From Streptomyces sp. NRRL B-1140 (GTDB taxonomy: Bacteria > Actinomycetota > Actinomycetes > Streptomycetales > Streptomycetaceae), in assembly GCF_001280065.1 (NCBI RefSeq), contig NZ_LGEA01000100.1, positions 1 to 64,000 on the forward strand: a DNA stretch of 64,000 nt, read 5' to 3'. Positions 6,107-15,689 of the stretch are shown here, one piece after another. The notes beneath the pieces were generated by a model. It did no database searches and had not been told where the DNA came from. It saw only the letters and a list, made by a program, of their open reading frames with translations. Positions within the stretch are counted from its first letter, which is position 1. The number at the start of each line of letters is the position of its first letter. The position numbers were made by a program, and so were the translations under genes.

Positions 6107-8302
6107 TCAGTCCTCATCCGTGCTCTCCGCGCCTGACTGGCCTGCGCAGATGGCCAGTACGTCGGCCCCGTAGCGGGTGAGCTTGCGCATGCCGACGCCC
6201 GGGATGCGGGCGAGCTCGCGTTCGTCGTCGGGGGCGGACTCGGCGATCGCCATCAGCGTCCTGTCCGTGAACACGCAAAAGGCGGGCTGACCACTGCTGC
6301 GCGCCTTGTCGGCCCGCCACTCGCGCAGCCGCTCGTACAGGCCCTCGTTCATGTCGGAGGGGCAATCGTCGCAGCGCATCAACTTCATTTCGCCCGGGTC
6401 GGTGAGCGTGCGGCCGCAGACGCGGCAGCGGGCGGGAACGCGTGAGGTCCGCCTCGGGGCGGAATCCCTGGTTCCGGACAGTCCGCGCTCGATTCCGCCC
6501 GCCCCGCCGGAAGCGGCACGGCCCGTGGTGGCCGTCGAGCCCGGGCGCAGTCCGTCGAGGAAACGGCTGGGACGGCGGCTGGGGCGGCCTCCGGGCGAGC
6601 GGGAGAGCGCCCAGGAGACATGGAGGCGTTCGCGTGCGCGGGTGACCCCGACATAGAGGAGCCGGCGCTCCTCCTCGATCTGTTCGTCGGTCTTCGCGTA
6701 GGTGATCGGCATCATGCCCTCGGCCACACCCACGAGGAAGACGACGTCCCATTCCAGGCCCTTGGCCGAGTGCAGCGAGGCGAGGGTGACGCCCTGCACG
6801 GTGGGGGCGTGCTGGGCGTTCGCCCGTTCGTCGAGTTCGGCGACGAGGTCCGACAGGGTGGCGCCCGGTTTGGCGGCGGCGAAGTCCTGGGCCAGGTTCA
6901 CCAGGGCGGCCAGGGACTCCCAGCGCTCTCTCACCGCCCCGGAGCCGGCAGGCGGCCGGGACGTCCAGCCCTCTCCCGACAGGACGGCACGCACCTGGGA
7001 AGGGAGGTCGACGGCGTCGTCGAGAAGGGAGTCGTTGCCGCCGAAGCGCGCCGCGCCGCGCAGGGCGATGCCCGCCTTGCGCACCTCCGGGCGGTCGAAG
7101 AACCGCTCGGCGCCGCGCAGCTGGTAGGGCACCGCGGCGTCGGCGAGGGCCTGCTCGTAGGTCTCGGACTGCGCGTTGGTCCGGAAGAGGATCGCGATTT
7201 CGGATGCCGGGACGCCCGAGTCGATGAGCTCCCGGATCCGGCGGGCCGCGCCTTCCGCTTCGGCGGGCTCGTCGGTGTATTCGCAGTAGACCGGCTCGGG
7301 CCCCCCGGCGCGCTGGGAGACGAGCTCCAGGCGGTGGTCGGCGGCCCGGCCGCGGGCCTGGGCGAGCAGGCCGTTGGCGAGGTGGACGACCTGGGGGGTG
7401 GAGCGGTAGTCGCGGACCAGCTTGACGACGGTGGCACCGGGGTGGCGGGTGCGGAAGTCGAGCAGGTGGTCGGGGGTGGCGCCGGTGAAGGAGTAGATCG
7501 TCTGGCTGGCGTCTCCGACCACACACAGGCTGTCCCGGTCGCCCAGCCACAGTTCGAGCAGGCGCTGCTGGAGCGGGCTGACGTCCTGGTACTCGTCGAC
7601 CACGAAGTGCTGGTACTGGGCGCGGATCTGCTCCGCGATGTCGTGCCGGTCCTGCAGGACGGCCACGGTCAGCAGCAGCACGTCCTCGAAGTCGATGACG
7701 GACCGCTCACGCTTGACGTCCTCGTAGGCCGCGTAGAGCTGGGCGATCTCGGCGGGGTCGCGGGGGGACTCACGGCCCGCCTTGGCGGCGGCGGGCGCGT
7801 AGTCGGCCGGGACGGTCTGGGTGACCTTGGACCATTCGATCTCGGCGGTGACGTCCCGCAGCTCTCCGCGGTCGAGCCGGATGCGGCAGGCGGCCGCCGC
7901 GTCGGCGACGAGCTGTATCTTGCGGTCGACGAGCCGGGGCATGGAGCCACCGACCGCTTTCGGCCAGAAGTACTGGAGCTGGCGCAGGGCGGCCGAGTGG
8001 AACGTACGGGCCTGGACGCCGGCGGCGCCGAGCTGGCGCAGCCGGCCGCGCATCTCCCCGGCGGCGCGATTGGTGAAGGTGACGGCGAGGACGCTGGAGG
8101 GGTGCAGGATGCCCGCGCGCACTCCGTAGGCGATGCGGTGGGTGATCGCCCGGGTCTTGCCCGTGCCCGCGCCCGCCAGGACGCACACCGGACCGTGCAG
8201 GGCCGTGGCCACCTCGCGCTGCTCGGGGTCGAGCCCTTCGAGCACGGCGTCGGCGGAGTCCGGTACCTGTGGGAACAGGGTGGAGTGCGTTGCTGCTGTC
8301 AC
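6107..8302 (-). CDS. uvrD2: UvrD2-type ATP-dependent DNA helicase
   Basis: 731 residues from the GTG at 8300-8302. SF1A helicase: Walker A GAGTGKT (about 44-50), Walker B VVDEYQD, motif III-like GDASQTIYSFTG and the C-terminal motor with GLEWDVVFLVG. After the motor come a tetracysteine element (CRVCGRT...CDDCPSD) and a terminal HRDC-like domain (ARIPGVGMRKLTRYG). This combination is the hallmark of actinobacterial UvrD2, a 3'-5' helicase in DNA repair that is essential in mycobacteria. An in-frame ATG 87 nt upstream (8389) could extend it, but the added 29 residues do not look like helicase sequence. CAGCAT lies 6 nt before the GTG, so the gene may be leaderless. It is transcribed toward wblC. 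Confidence 0.92.
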   Translation of the reverse strand: MTAATHSTLFPQVPDSADAVLEGLDPEQREVATALHGPVCVLAGAGTGKTRAITHRIAYGVRAGILHPSSVLAVTFTNRAAGEMRGRLRQLGAAGVQARTFHSAALRQLQYFWPKAVGGSMPRLVDRKIQLVADAAAACRIRLDRGELRDVTAEIEWSKVTQTVPADYAPAAAKAGRESPRDPAEIAQLYAAYEDVKRERSVIDFEDVLLLTVAVLQDRHDIAEQIRAQYQHFVVDEYQDVSPLQQRLLELWLGDRDSLCVVGDASQTIYSFTGATPDHLLDFRTRHPGATVVKLVRDYRSTPQVVHLANGLLAQARGRAADHRLELVSQRAGGPEPVYCEYTDEPAEAEGAARRIRELIDSGVPASEIAILFRTNAQSETYEQALADAAVPYQLRGAERFFDRPEVRKAGIALRGAARFGGNDSLLDDAVDLPSQVRAVLSGEGWTSRPPAGSGAVRERWESLAALVNLAQDFAAAKPGATLSDLVAELDERANAQHAPTVQGVTLASLHSAKGLEWDVVFLVGVAEGMMPITYAKTDEQIEEERRLLYVGVTRARERLHVSWALSRSPGGRPSRRPSRFLDGLRPGSTATTGRAASGGAGGIERGLSGTRDSAPRRTSRVPARCRVCGRTLTDPGEMKLMRCDDCPSDMNEGLYERLREWRADKARSSGQPAFCVFTDRTLMAIAESAPDDERELARIPGVGMRKLTRYGADVLAICAGQSGAESTDED

Positions 8303-8341
8303 ACCGCCATGCTGCCAGGTCGCGCGAGACGGCTGCGCCGG

Positions 8342-8350
8342 TTGTCCACA
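8342..8350 (+). other. DnaA box (TTGTCCACA)
   Basis: Perfect TTGTCCACA, the Streptomyces DnaA-box consensus, in the promoter region between uvrD2 (minus) and the mycoredoxin gene (plus). A single box may link uvrD2 expression to DnaA, or may be incidental. Confidence 0.45.
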
Positions 8351-8484
8351 GGCAGGCACTGATAGTCGTACGAATGCGGCAGGCGTCACGTCTGCCCGGC
8401 CGCGGCCCCGGGAATGGTGGACGTTTCACATACGTTCTGTCACTGCGACCACCCGCCCCGAGCCACCTGAGGAGCACAAGAGAC

Positions 8485-8727
8485 ATGCTGGGCACTGTGA
8501 CGATGTACAGCACCACGTGGTGCGGCTACTGCCGCCGGCTGAAGAGCCAGATGGACCGCGAGGGCATCGCGTACACCGAGATCAACATCGAGCAGGACCC
8601 GGAGTCCGCCGCCTTCGTGGAGAAGGCCAATGGCGGAAACCAGACGGTGCCCACGGTCCTGTTCCCGGACGGCTCGACGCTCACGAACCCCTCGCTCGCT
8701 CAGGTGAAGCAGAAGATCGGCGCCTAG
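8485..8727 (+). CDS. mrx1: Mycoredoxin (glutaredoxin-like)
   Basis: 80 residues of thioredoxin fold: the CGYC active site (Cys13, Cys16), cis-proline motif QTVPTVLFPDG at about 54 and a C-terminal helix. Mycoredoxin uses mycothiol to reduce mixed disulfides in the actinobacterial cytosol. GAGGAG lies about 10 nt before the ATG. It is divergent from uvrD2, as in mycobacteria. It ends 42 bp before the convergent methyltransferase gene, with a strong hairpin between and overlapping. Confidence 0.92.
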   Translation: MLGTVTMYSTTWCGYCRRLKSQMDREGIAYTEINIEQDPESAAFVEKANGGNQTVPTVLFPDGSTLTNPSLAQVKQKIGA

Positions 8728-8748
8728 TCGGTCGTGCGCTTCTGCCCG

Positions 8749-8784
8749 GAAGGCGGCTCCTGAGGCGGCTCAGGGGCCGCCTTC
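8749..8784. terminator. Bidirectional terminator
   Basis: GAAGGCGGCTCCTGAG (8749-8764), loop GCGG, CTCAGGGGCCGCCTTC (8769-8784): a 16-bp stem with one G-U pair. It lies between the convergent mycoredoxin and methyltransferase genes and overlaps the methyltransferase stop codon. Confidence 0.75.
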
Positions 8785-9393
8785 TCGTGGGCGCTCCCAC
8801 ACCGCGACGTAGCGCCACAACAGCGTGCGGCGGACGGTGCAGCCGGGCAGGAGGCGATGGAGCATCCGCCGGACCTCCGCCCAGGACATGTGCACGTCTT
8901 CCATGGGCATGCCGTCGGGGCAGCGCTTGCCGCCGTTCCGGCGGGCGAGGAGCAGGCTCACCGGCACGCCGCAGGCACTGATGATCCAGTCCAGGAGCGT
9001 TCGGTTGGCGGCCATGCCGACGATCACGAGGCGCCCGCCGGGCGCGGTGAGCCGGGCCAGGCGGGTGACCGCCTCCTCGAACGGCGCGTGGTGCACCACA
9101 GCCACCGCGCTGACGAAGTCGTATCCGCTCTCCGGCAGGTCACCGGCGGTGAGGAAGTCCGCTTCCACGTAGGTGACGTTGCCCGGGCCGCGCGGGTACC
9201 GGCGGGCGAGCTCGATCATCTCCGGCGAGCGGTCGACGCCCGTCGTGGACGCCGACCGTGCCGCGAGCTTGCGGGCGAGCAACCCGTCGCCGCAGCCGAT
9301 GTCCAGGGCCGTGCGGCAGCCGTCCGGTACGGCGGCCAGGATCACCGGATGGTGATGGACATTGTGGTTCCAGTACGGGTCGGGCCCCCGCAC
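8770..9393 (-). CDS. Class I SAM-dependent methyltransferase
   Basis: 207 residues. SAM-binding motif I ALDIGCGDG (about 29-37), acidic loop GVDRSPEMI, motif II-like YDFVSAVAVVHHAPF and LAPGG-type motif LTAPGGRLVIVG. The substrate cannot be inferred. The GTG start at 9391-9393 lies 5 nt after the nudC stop, so it is the distal gene of a nudC operon. Some homologues with this YWNHNVHHHP start are annotated only as generic methyltransferases. Confidence 0.85.
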   Translation of the reverse strand: MRGPDPYWNHNVHHHPVILAAVPDGCRTALDIGCGDGLLARKLAARSASTTGVDRSPEMIELARRYPRGPGNVTYVEADFLTAGDLPESGYDFVSAVAVVHHAPFEEAVTRLARLTAPGGRLVIVGMAANRTLLDWIISACGVPVSLLLARRNGGKRCPDGMPMEDVHMSWAEVRRMLHRLLPGCTVRRTLLWRYVAVWERPREGGP

Positions 9394-9398
9394 GCCCG

Positions 9399-10343
9399 TC
9401 AGACGACGCTCCGCGTCGGGAGTGGCTTGCCGTACCAGAGTTCGATCAGTCGTGCCGCGATCGAGATGCCGTAGGGCGGGAGCACCTCGCCGGACTCGAA
9501 GGCGGCGTGCAGTTCCTCCCGGGAGAACCAGCGGGCCTCGTGGATCTCGTCGCCGTCGACCTCGATCTCGGTCGAGGTGGCCCGGGCCATGAACCCCAGC
9601 ATGAGGCTGGACGGGAAGGGCCAGGGCTGGCTGGCGACGTACTCGACCTGGCCGACGCTGATGCCGACCTCCTCGTGGACCTCGCGGCGCACCGACTGCT
9701 CGATGGCCTCGCCGGGCTCGACGAAGCCGGCCAGCGTCGAGAAGCGGCCCTCGGGCCAGTGGACCTGGCGGCCGAGCAGGATGCGGTCGTCCTCGTCGGT
9801 GACGGCCATGATCACGGCGGGGTCGGTGCGCGGGTAGTGCTCCGCGCCGCAGGCCTGGCAGCGGCGGATGTGTCCGGCGGCGGCGATGACGGTGCGCTCA
9901 CCGCAGCGCGAGCAGAAGCGGTGGGTGCGCTGCCAGTTCTCCAGTCCCACCGCGTGCACCATCAGGCCCACGTCGCGGGCCGACAGCAGGGCGCCCGCCT
10001 CGCGCAGGCCGGCCGGGCGCGCGGACTGGTCGATCCGTCCGGGCAGGGCGTCCTTCTGGAGGGCGAAGTAGCTGACGCCGTCCTCGTCGATACCGAGGAA
10101 GTAGCGGTGCGCCTCGGTCAGGGGAGCTTCGAAGGAGGGGGTCATGACGAGTTCGGTGCGCCCGTCCGCCGTCTCGTCGATGAGGACCTGCCCGCCGGAG
10201 ACCACGAAGCAGCGCGTCGTGGGGTGGCTCCACGCCGCCGCTAGCCAGGCCTCGTCGAGCCGGTGGTGGGCGGCCCGGTCGATGCCGCTCGGGGCGGTGA
10301 GCGAGATGGGGCGGTCGGCGTTGTGGTCGGTCCAGGTGGTCAC
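9399..10343 (-). CDS. nudC: NAD(+) diphosphatase / RNA deNADding hydrolase NudC
   Basis: 314 residues. A zinc ribbon (CSRCGE and CQACG, about 141-165) separates an N-terminal domain from the Nudix domain. The Nudix box GFVEPGEAIEQSVRREVHEE (about 203-222) is intact and is followed by SQPWPFPSSLM, the NudC-specific motif for NADH. NudC cleaves NAD(H) to NMN(H) and AMP and can remove NAD caps from RNA. The GTG at 10341-10343 is chosen because GGAAG lies 7 nt upstream; the frame stays open 63 codons further but that part is Pro-rich and unlike the family. Confidence 0.93.
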   Translation of the reverse strand: MTTWTDHNADRPISLTAPSGIDRAAHHRLDEAWLAAAWSHPTTRCFVVSGGQVLIDETADGRTELVMTPSFEAPLTEAHRYFLGIDEDGVSYFALQKDALPGRIDQSARPAGLREAGALLSARDVGLMVHAVGLENWQRTHRFCSRCGERTVIAAAGHIRRCQACGAEHYPRTDPAVIMAVTDEDDRILLGRQVHWPEGRFSTLAGFVEPGEAIEQSVRREVHEEVGISVGQVEYVASQPWPFPSSLMLGFMARATSTEIEVDGDEIHEARWFSREELHAAFESGEVLPPYGISIAARLIELWYGKPLPTRSVV

Positions 10344-10497
10344 GGGTGCTTCCAACTCCCCGGTGGAACGGTCGGGTTCGGCGGGCGGTTCAGCGGGACT
10401 ACGGCGGGGGGCGACCTGGTCCGGCGGGCTCGGGCGGTGCGGGGCGGTGCTTCCAGTGTGCCCCGCGCGCGTGGCCGGCCCGGACGGAACGGGACGC

Positions 10498-11901
10498 TCA
10501 GGGCTCATGGCGCCAGTTCTCGGCGAGGTCACCCCACAGGTACGCGGTGGTCTCGACGCCTTTGAGGAGCAGGTCGAGTTCTACTTTCTCGTTCGGGGCG
10601 TGCCAGCCGTCCGAGGGGACGGAGATGCCCAGGAACAGCACGGGGGCGCCGAGGACGTCCTGGAGGTCGGCGGCCGGGCCGGAGCCACCCTCGCGTGTGA
10701 AGCGAACGGGCTGCTCGAAGGCACGGCCCATGGCGCGGGTGACCGACTGGAGGGCGGGGTGGTCCAGCGGCGTCAGGCAGGGGCGCGTGGCGCCGCTGAA
10801 GGTGATGTCGCAGCGGAGCCCGGGCGGCACCTGCTGCTCGGCCCAGGCGCGGACGGCCTTCTCCACGTGGCCGGGGTCCTGGCCCGCCACCAGGCGGAAG
10901 GAGAGCTTCACCATGGCCGAGGCGGGGATGATCGTCTTGCTGCCGTGGCCCTGATAGCCGCCGCCGATGCCGTTGACCTCCGCGGTGGGCCGGGCCCAGA
11001 TCCGCTCCAGGGTGGTGTAGCCGTCTTCCCCCCGGGCGGCCGTCGACTTGGCCGTGCGCAACCACTGCTGCTCGTCGAAGGGCAGTTGCGCGAAGAGTTC
11101 GCGTTCGCGGTCGGTGAGTTCCGCCACGCCGTCGTAGAAACCGGGGATCGCCACGCGCGCGTGCTCGTCGTGCAGGGCGCCGACCAGGCGGGCCACGGCC
11201 GTCGCGGGGTTGGGCACCGCGCCGCCGAAGGAACCGGAGTGGATGTCCTGGTCGGGGCCGTACAGGCGTATCTCGCACTCGGCGAGGCCACGCATGCCGG
11301 TGCACACCGTGGGGGTGTCCTCGGACCACATGCCGGTGTCGGAGACGATCACGGCGTCGGCGGCGAGCCGCTCGGCGTGCTGCTCGACCAGGTCCCGGAA
11401 GTGCGGGGACCCGGACTCCTCCTCGCCCTCGATCAGCAGCTTCAGGTGCACTGCCGGGGTGGTGCGGCCGGTGGCGGCGAGGTGGGCGCGGACACCCAGG
11501 GTGTGGAAGAACACCTGGCCCTTGTCGTCGGCCGCCCCGCGCGCGTGGAGGCGGTTGCCGCGCACGACCGGATCGAAGGGCTCGCTGTCCCAGCCGTCCT
11601 CCCGGGCGGCGGGCTGCACGTCGTGGTGGCCGTAGACCAGCACCGTGGGCGCCTGGGGATCGTCACAGGGCCACTCGGCGAAGACCGCGGGGGCGCCCGG
11701 GGTCGGCCAGACCTCGGCTGCCGGGAAGCCGGTCTCCTTCAGCTTGGCGGCGAGCCAGTCGGCGCTGCGTCGTACGTCGGGTGCGTGGTCCGGCTGGGCG
11801 GACACCGACGGGATGCGCAGCCACTCGGCGAGGTCGTCGAGGAAGGCGGCGCGGTGCTGCTGGATGTACGTACGGACGACGCTGTCCGGGGTCTGGCTCA
11901 T
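10498..11901 (-). CDS. M20-family dipeptidase
   Basis: 467 residues. Metal-site motifs of the M20 family: VLVYGHHDVQP (His, Asp), GAADDKGQ (bridging Asp), IEGEEESGS (catalytic Glu pair) and SDTGMW (Asp). A dimerisation domain follows (GSFGGAVPNP). These cytosolic di-zinc enzymes hydrolyse dipeptides. The ATG at 11899-11901 is preceded by TAGGCT at 7 nt, suggesting a leaderless transcript. It ends 154 bp from the nudC start. Confidence 0.9.
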   Translation of the reverse strand: MSQTPDSVVRTYIQQHRAAFLDDLAEWLRIPSVSAQPDHAPDVRRSADWLAAKLKETGFPAAEVWPTPGAPAVFAEWPCDDPQAPTVLVYGHHDVQPAAREDGWDSEPFDPVVRGNRLHARGAADDKGQVFFHTLGVRAHLAATGRTTPAVHLKLLIEGEEESGSPHFRDLVEQHAERLAADAVIVSDTGMWSEDTPTVCTGMRGLAECEIRLYGPDQDIHSGSFGGAVPNPATAVARLVGALHDEHARVAIPGFYDGVAELTDRERELFAQLPFDEQQWLRTAKSTAARGEDGYTTLERIWARPTAEVNGIGGGYQGHGSKTIIPASAMVKLSFRLVAGQDPGHVEKAVRAWAEQQVPPGLRCDITFSGATRPCLTPLDHPALQSVTRAMGRAFEQPVRFTREGGSGPAADLQDVLGAPVLFLGISVPSDGWHAPNEKVELDLLLKGVETTAYLWGDLAENWRHEP

Positions 11902-11911
11902 GGTCACGAGC

Positions 11912-14900
11912 CTATCGGCCCGCACTGACGTCCTCGGAGTGCGGTTCCTCACCGGCCGCCGCCCCCGTCCGCGCGCTCGTCCGGGCTTCCGTCTCCTCGT
12001 CGGCCGGGTCCTCCAGCAGCAGCCGCTCCAGGGCCGCGCGGTCCGGCAGCTCCGGGCGCACGACCTCTCCGCTGCGCACGTACAGGAACGCGGCCGTGAC
12101 CGACTCCGGCGGCACGCCCCGCTGCTCGGCCCAGGCCAGGCGGTAGACGGCGAGCTGGAGCGGGTCGGCGGTCCGGGTACGGCTGGTCTTCCAGTCGACG
12201 ATCTCGTACGTCGCCTCGTCCTCCGTGCCCTGCTTGTAGACGGCGTCGATGCGGCCCCGGACGATCCGGCCGGCGATCTCGAGCTGGACGGGAGCCTCCA
12301 CCCGGTAGGGCGTGCGGTGCGCGTACGGTGTGCGCTCGAAGGCGTCCTTGAGGGCCTCCAGGTCCTGTTCGTCGGCGATCTCGGCCTCGCTGCCGGGCAG
12401 TTCCTCCGGTTCCAGCATGGGCAGCGTGAGCGCTTCGAAGCGGGCTTCGACCCAGGCGTGGAAGCGGGTGCCTCGGCGTGCCGCGGGCCGGGGCGGGCGG
12501 GGCATGGGGCGGGCCAGCTCCTGGGCCAGGCCGTCCGGGTCGGCGGCCAGGAGCAGCAGCTGGGAGGCGGAGAGCGAGGCGGGCAGGGGGACGTCGGTGA
12601 CGCTGTCACGGGCGCGCAGGAGTTCGCCGGTGAGGGCGTCGAGGTCGCGGTCCCAGGAGGCGATGGTGCGGGCTTCCTCCGGGGTGAGGTGGGGGTGTTC
12701 CGGTCGGCGGGGGTCCGGGGGCTCGGGGGCCCCCGGGTAGGGGTGGACCGCCTGGCGCTCCGGTGGCCCGGCCTGGTGGGGGACGGTGGGGCGGACTGCG
12801 GCCCGGGCGTCACCGGCCGCCGGGTCTTTCCCGGAGGCGCTTTCGTAAGGGGCCTCTTCGGCGGAACGCTCACCTGCGACGGGCCCCTCACCGAAGGGGT
12901 CATCGCCGAACGGGTCCTCAGTGAAGGGATCCTCCGTAAAGGGGTCCTCCGTAAAGGGGTCCTCGTCGAACGGGTCCGGTTCCTCGTGCGGAGGCCCTTC
13001 GTGGGGAGGCGCGTCGTCCTCCGGGGGCGGTGGCCACTCCGGATCGGCGAGGTCGTCCGGGTCGTGCGTGACCGTGGGATGCCCGTCCACACGGGAGGCG
13101 AGGTCCTCCAGGTGGGCGAGGACGGTCTCGGCGGCCGCGCGGCGGCGGGCCAGGGCCGTCTCGTCCAGGGGCAGGGGCCAGGCCTGGTCAGCCGTCGCCT
13201 GGTGCAGCGCGGGGTTCTCCTCGTCCTCGGCGGGTTCGTCGGCCCAGGCCTCGATCTCGCCGTACCCGGCCTCGCAGTGCTCGTAGAGGGCCTGGAGGAA
13301 GGCGGACGGTCCGCGGCGCTTCTTCTGGGTCGGGCCCCACCAGTGGCCGGAGCCCAGGAGGAGGGAGCGGGGCCGGGTGAAGGTGACGTAGCCGAGGCGG
13401 AGTTCCTCGGTGTGCTGGTGGTCCTTCATGGCCTCGTGGAAGGCCTTCAGGCCCTTGGCGTCCCAGGACGGCACGTCGGGCAGGGTTTCGGCGTCGCCGC
13501 GCAGCCCGTGCGGCAGGACCCTGCCCTGGGAGGTCCACTTCTCGCGGCCCTGGCTGCTGGGGAAGGTGCCGGTGACCAGGCCGGGGACGACCACGACGTC
13601 CCACTCCAGGCCCTTGGACTTGTGGGCGGTGAGCACCTTCACGGTGTTGTCGCCGCCCGGGAGGGCGTTGTCGAGCCCCTTCTCGTACTGGGCGGCGGTG
13701 CGCAGGAAGCCGAGGAAGGCGAGCAGCGTGGCCTCGTTGTCGCCGGCGGCGAAGGAGGCGGCGACGTCCAGGAAGTTGGACAGGGTCTCGCGGCGGCGGG
13801 CGGCCAGGGCGTGCGGGGACGCCGACAGCTCCACCTCCAGGCCGGTGACGGCGAGGACGCGGTGCAGGACGTCCATCAGCGGGTCGGCCAGGGAGCGGCG
13901 CAGCTCGCGCAGTTCGGTGGCGAGCCGGGCGAAGCGCACGCGCGCGTCGGGCGAGAACGGCAGTCCGTCGTCGTCCCCGCGGCCGTCCAGCGGAGTCTCG
14001 AGGAATGTGTCGAGGGCGTCCGCGAGGGAGATCACCTCGGACGGGTCGACCCCTTCGACGGCCTCGGCGAGGCGTCGGTCCTGGTCGTCGTCGTCCGCCA
14101 CGCGCGCGTGGGCCACGAGGAGCCGGGCACGCCGGCCCAGGAGGGCGAGGTCGCGCGGGCCGATGCGCCAGCGGGGGCCGGTGAGCAGGCGTACCAGGGA
14201 GGCGTTGGCTCCGGGGTCCTGGAGGACCTCGCAGACGGCGACGAGGTCGGCGATCTCGGGCAGGTGCAGCAGCCCCGACAGGCCGACGACCTCGACCGGG
14301 ATGTCCCGGGCGACCAGGGCGCCCTGGATCTCGGCGAAGTCGGTCGCCGTGCGGCACAGCACGGCGATCTCGCCGGGTGCCGTCCCGGTCCGGACGAGGT
14401 GGGCGACGGAGTCGGCGGCCCAGTCGATCTCCTCGGAGTGGGTGCGCAGCAGGGCGCAGCGGACCGTGCCGTCGCGTTCGGCGCCGGGGGCGGGGCGGAG
14501 GGCCTCCACGCCCGCGTGCATTGCGCGCAGGGGTTCCGCGAGGCCGTTGGCGAGGTCGAGGAGGCGGCCGCCGCTGCGGCGGTTCTCGCTGAGCGCCTGG
14601 CGGGTCGCGGGGCGGCCGTTGGCGTGGGCGAAGTGCTCGGGGAAGTCGTCGAGATTGGCGACGGAGGCGCCGCGCCAGCCGTAGATCGCCTGGCAGGGGT
14701 CGCCGACCGCGGTGACCGGGTGGCCGGTGCCCTCGCCGAAGAGGCCTGCCAGGAGGACGCGTTGGGCGACCGAGGTGTCCTGGTACTCGTCGAGCAGGAC
14801 CACCCGGAACTCGTCGCGCAGGAGGCGGCCGACCTCGGGGACCCCGGCGAGCCGGGCCGACAGGGCGATCTGGTCACCGAAGTCGAGCAGGTCCCGCTCG

Positions 14901-15598
14901 CGTTTGGCGGCCCGGTAGCGGGTGACCAGCTCGGCGAGTTCGCGCCGGGCGGCGGCCGCCTCGGGGACCTTGCGCAGGTCGGCGTTGCTGAGCTTGGCGC
15001 CCCGCAGGGTCAGCAGGAGTTCGGCGTCGTACGCGCGCAGGGCCTCCGGGCGTACGAGGTGCTCGGCGAGTTCGGCGTCGAGGGCGAGGAGGTCGCCCAC
15101 CAGGTCGGGAAAGGAGCGGGTCAGGGCCGGGTAGGGCCCGGGGGCCTCGCGCAGGACACGCGCGGCAAGCTGGAAACGGGTGGCGTCGGCCAGGAGCCGT
15201 GACGTGGGCTCCAGACCGATGCGCAGGCCGTGGTCGGTCAGCAGCCGGCCCGCGAAGGAGTGGTACGTGGAGATCACCGGCTCGCCCGGCGGGTTGTCCG
15301 GGTCGATGGCGTCCGGGTCGGTCACGCCGGCCTTCACCAGCGCCTTGCGGACGCGCTCGGCGAGTTCGGCGGCGGCCTTGTTGGTGAAGGTGAGGCCGAG
15401 CACCTGTTCGGGGGCGACCTGGCCGGTGCCGACCAGCCACACCACGCGTGCCGCCATCACCGTCGTCTTGCCCGAGCCGGCTCCGGCCACGATCACCTGC
15501 GGGGCGGGCGGCGCGGTGATGCAGGCCGTCTGCTCCGGGGTGAACGGGATACCGAGGAGCTCTTTGAGCTGTTCGGGATCGGTGATACGGGCGGGCAC
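11912..15598 (-). CDS. adnB: AdnB-like helicase-nuclease subunit
   Basis: 1228 residues. UvrD-type motor: Walker A GAGSGKT (about 39-45), Walker B LLDEYQD, VGDPCQAIYGWRG and the GLEWDVVVVPG motor motif. The C-terminal RecB-family nuclease has GRIDAVY and EIVDWKTS (about 1130) as active-site Asp and Lys. AdnAB is the actinobacterial RecBCD/AddAB-like machine that resects double-strand breaks. A linker at about 871-905 carries tandem acidic repeats (EDPFTEDPFTEDPF) between motor and nuclease. The GTG at 15596-15598 has TAGCCT exactly 6 nt upstream, so this gene may have its own leaderless promoter inside the 91-bp gap after adnA. Confidence 0.9.
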   Translation of the reverse strand: MPARITDPEQLKELLGIPFTPEQTACITAPPAPQVIVAGAGSGKTTVMAARVVWLVGTGQVAPEQVLGLTFTNKAAAELAERVRKALVKAGVTDPDAIDPDNPPGEPVISTYHSFAGRLLTDHGLRIGLEPTSRLLADATRFQLAARVLREAPGPYPALTRSFPDLVGDLLALDAELAEHLVRPEALRAYDAELLLTLRGAKLSNADLRKVPEAAAARRELAELVTRYRAAKRERDLLDFGDQIALSARLAGVPEVGRLLRDEFRVVLLDEYQDTSVAQRVLLAGLFGEGTGHPVTAVGDPCQAIYGWRGASVANLDDFPEHFAHANGRPATRQALSENRRSGGRLLDLANGLAEPLRAMHAGVEALRPAPGAERDGTVRCALLRTHSEEIDWAADSVAHLVRTGTAPGEIAVLCRTATDFAEIQGALVARDIPVEVVGLSGLLHLPEIADLVAVCEVLQDPGANASLVRLLTGPRWRIGPRDLALLGRRARLLVAHARVADDDDQDRRLAEAVEGVDPSEVISLADALDTFLETPLDGRGDDDGLPFSPDARVRFARLATELRELRRSLADPLMDVLHRVLAVTGLEVELSASPHALAARRRETLSNFLDVAASFAAGDNEATLLAFLGFLRTAAQYEKGLDNALPGGDNTVKVLTAHKSKGLEWDVVVVPGLVTGTFPSSQGREKWTSQGRVLPHGLRGDAETLPDVPSWDAKGLKAFHEAMKDHQHTEELRLGYVTFTRPRSLLLGSGHWWGPTQKKRRGPSAFLQALYEHCEAGYGEIEAWADEPAEDEENPALHQATADQAWPLPLDETALARRRAAAETVLAHLEDLASRVDGHPTVTHDPDDLADPEWPPPPEDDAPPHEGPPHEEPDPFDEDPFTEDPFTEDPFTEDPFGDDPFGEGPVAGERSAEEAPYESASGKDPAAGDARAAVRPTVPHQAGPPERQAVHPYPGAPEPPDPRRPEHPHLTPEEARTIASWDRDLDALTGELLRARDSVTDVPLPASLSASQLLLLAADPDGLAQELARPMPRPPRPAARRGTRFHAWVEARFEALTLPMLEPEELPGSEAEIADEQDLEALKDAFERTPYAHRTPYRVEAPVQLEIAGRIVRGRIDAVYKQGTEDEATYEIVDWKTSRTRTADPLQLAVYRLAWAEQRGVPPESVTAAFLYVRSGEVVRPELPDRAALERLLLEDPADEETEARTSARTGAAAGEEPHSEDVSAGR
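12895..12985 (-). repeat. In-frame 15-bp repeats encoding EDPFT units in adnB
   Basis: About six consecutive five-residue units of the form (D/E)DPF(T/D/G), several with near-identical 15-bp DNA copies on the plus strand (ggatcctccgtaaag followed by gggtcctccgtaaag). They lengthen the acidic linker between the helicase and nuclease domains. Copy number probably varies between strains. Confidence 0.75.
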
Positions 15599-15604
15599 AT
15601 CGAA

Positions 15605-15610
15605 AGGCTA
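15605..15610 (-). promoter_or_regulatory. Predicted -10 element of adnB
   Basis: TAGCCT, 6 nt before the GTG start of adnB, with no ribosome-binding site between. Suggests independent leaderless transcription of adnB in addition to readthrough from adnA. Confidence 0.5.
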
Positions 15611-15689
15611 GCGGCGGCCACTGACAGCGTCGGCCGCACTGGCCCCCGGGAAAGGAAGAAGCGCAGGTCACCGCAGGTGGTGCGATACC

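Noticed and set aside
8303..8389. 29-residue N-terminal extension of UvrD2
   Set aside because: Residues are not helicase-like and cover the DnaA box and promoter region; the GTG at 8302 fits the family start.
11645..15202. 1185-codon plus-strand frame opposite adnB and the dipeptidase
   Set aside because: Spans two real minus-strand genes and has no recognisable motif.
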